From Plebeiibacterium sediminum (GTDB taxonomy: Bacteria > Bacteroidota > Bacteroidia > Bacteroidales > Marinilabiliaceae), in the NCBI RefSeq assembly GCF_026013605.1, contig NZ_JAPDPJ010000001.1, positions 1-64,000 of the forward strand: a stretch of 64,000 nt of DNA, written 5' to 3'. The notes beneath the pieces are model-generated. The model made no database searches, was not told where the DNA came from, and saw nothing but the letters and a program-made list of their open reading frames with translations. A program made the position numbers and the translations under genes. The stretch's first letter is position 1. Each line of letters begins with the position of its first letter. Shown here in pieces: positions 63,878 through 64,000 of this stretch.

Positions 63878-64000
63878 ATGCTTAGTAAAAAGTCTTTTAA
63901 TTTACCATTTCTCTATTTAAATAAATGGATATTAATTATACCAAATTACAGACAATCATTTTTAATAGTTACAGTTGCAATACATCTACTTGTGACTGGA
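63878..64000 (+). CDS. N-terminal fragment of a probable membrane protein (cut by window edge)
   Basis: An ATG at 63878 opens 41 codons that run to the last base without a stop. The product starts MLSKKSFNLPFLYLNKW and continues into a hydrophobic segment (SFLIVTVAIHLLVTG). The layout, a short LNxPFxYLNKW-like lead followed by a first transmembrane helix, recalls the N-terminus of Bacteroidota LytTR regulators with four membrane helices. That is a weak resemblance from 41 residues. In such AT-rich sequence a frame of this length can occur by chance, so the call is tentative. Confidence 0.5.
   Translation, partial: MLSKKSFNLPFLYLNKWILIIPNYRQSFLIVTVAIHLLVTG

Overview
The window looks like chromosomal DNA from a free-living member of the Bacteroidota, probably near the Marinilabiliales/Bacteroidales. 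The DNA is AT-rich. Most genes lack a Shine-Dalgarno sequence, and many are preceded by the Bacteroidota promoter pattern TTG-N19-21-TAnnTTTG. A secreted protein carries a type IX secretion C-terminal domain, and there is a TonB-dependent receptor with a carboxypeptidase-regulatory-like N-terminus. Most of the window is core housekeeping DNA. I see no insertion sequence, prophage or CRISPR array. The species call is inference.

Left third (1-23 kb). A truncated transketolase gene is followed by a secreted beta-propeller/peptidase-MA-like protein. Next come a DnaE fused to its own N-terminal proofreading exonuclease, thioredoxin, GreA and a HIT protein. RuvC and a DUF4286 protein follow, with a UUG start set directly against an in-frame UAA. 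SerS and the ribosomal pair L21-L27 come next, with a structured leader. Then come a DUF151 nuclease-like protein, a CNT nucleoside transporter, a GIN-domain lipoprotein, a GNAT-like protein, shikimate kinase and both topoisomerase IV subunits.

Middle (23-45 kb). One leftward operon runs hpt-adk-obgE-mutS-like; the last gene encodes a MutS-type ATPase with predicted membrane segments. purE diverges from it. A two-gene envelope operon (outer-membrane barrel plus helix-hairpin-helix barrel protein) follows, then RecQ, TatC, LptB and a tRNA-Leu(UAG). The tig-clpP-clpX proteostasis cluster has a long hairpin between clpP and clpX. After it lie a COG2403/cyclic-2,3-diphosphoglycerate-synthase-like P-loop protein, an ACP phosphodiesterase-like protein, PrmC, RibD and cardiolipin synthase.

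Right third (45-64 kb). A threonine/serine dehydratase-like enzyme and a membrane pyrophosphatase of the K+-dependent type come first, then a BNR-propeller T9SS-secreted protein and an AlkD-like protein. The most system-like block is at 51.8-61.7 kb. It holds a TonB-dependent receptor, a lipoprotein made of two near-identical beta-helix halves, a PiT-type phosphate permease fused to a PhoU-like domain, and a divergent PhoR/PhoB-like two-component pair. I read this as a candidate phosphate (or phosphorylated-nutrient) acquisition module; the link of the first two genes to phosphate is inference. A SPOR lipoprotein, a HAD phosphatase, a tRNA with anticodon CAU and an AT-rich gene-poor tail end the window. 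A partial membrane-protein ORF runs off the right edge.

Intrinsic terminators are frequent and well formed. Several are bidirectional between convergent genes, and one contains both stop codons of the genes it separates.
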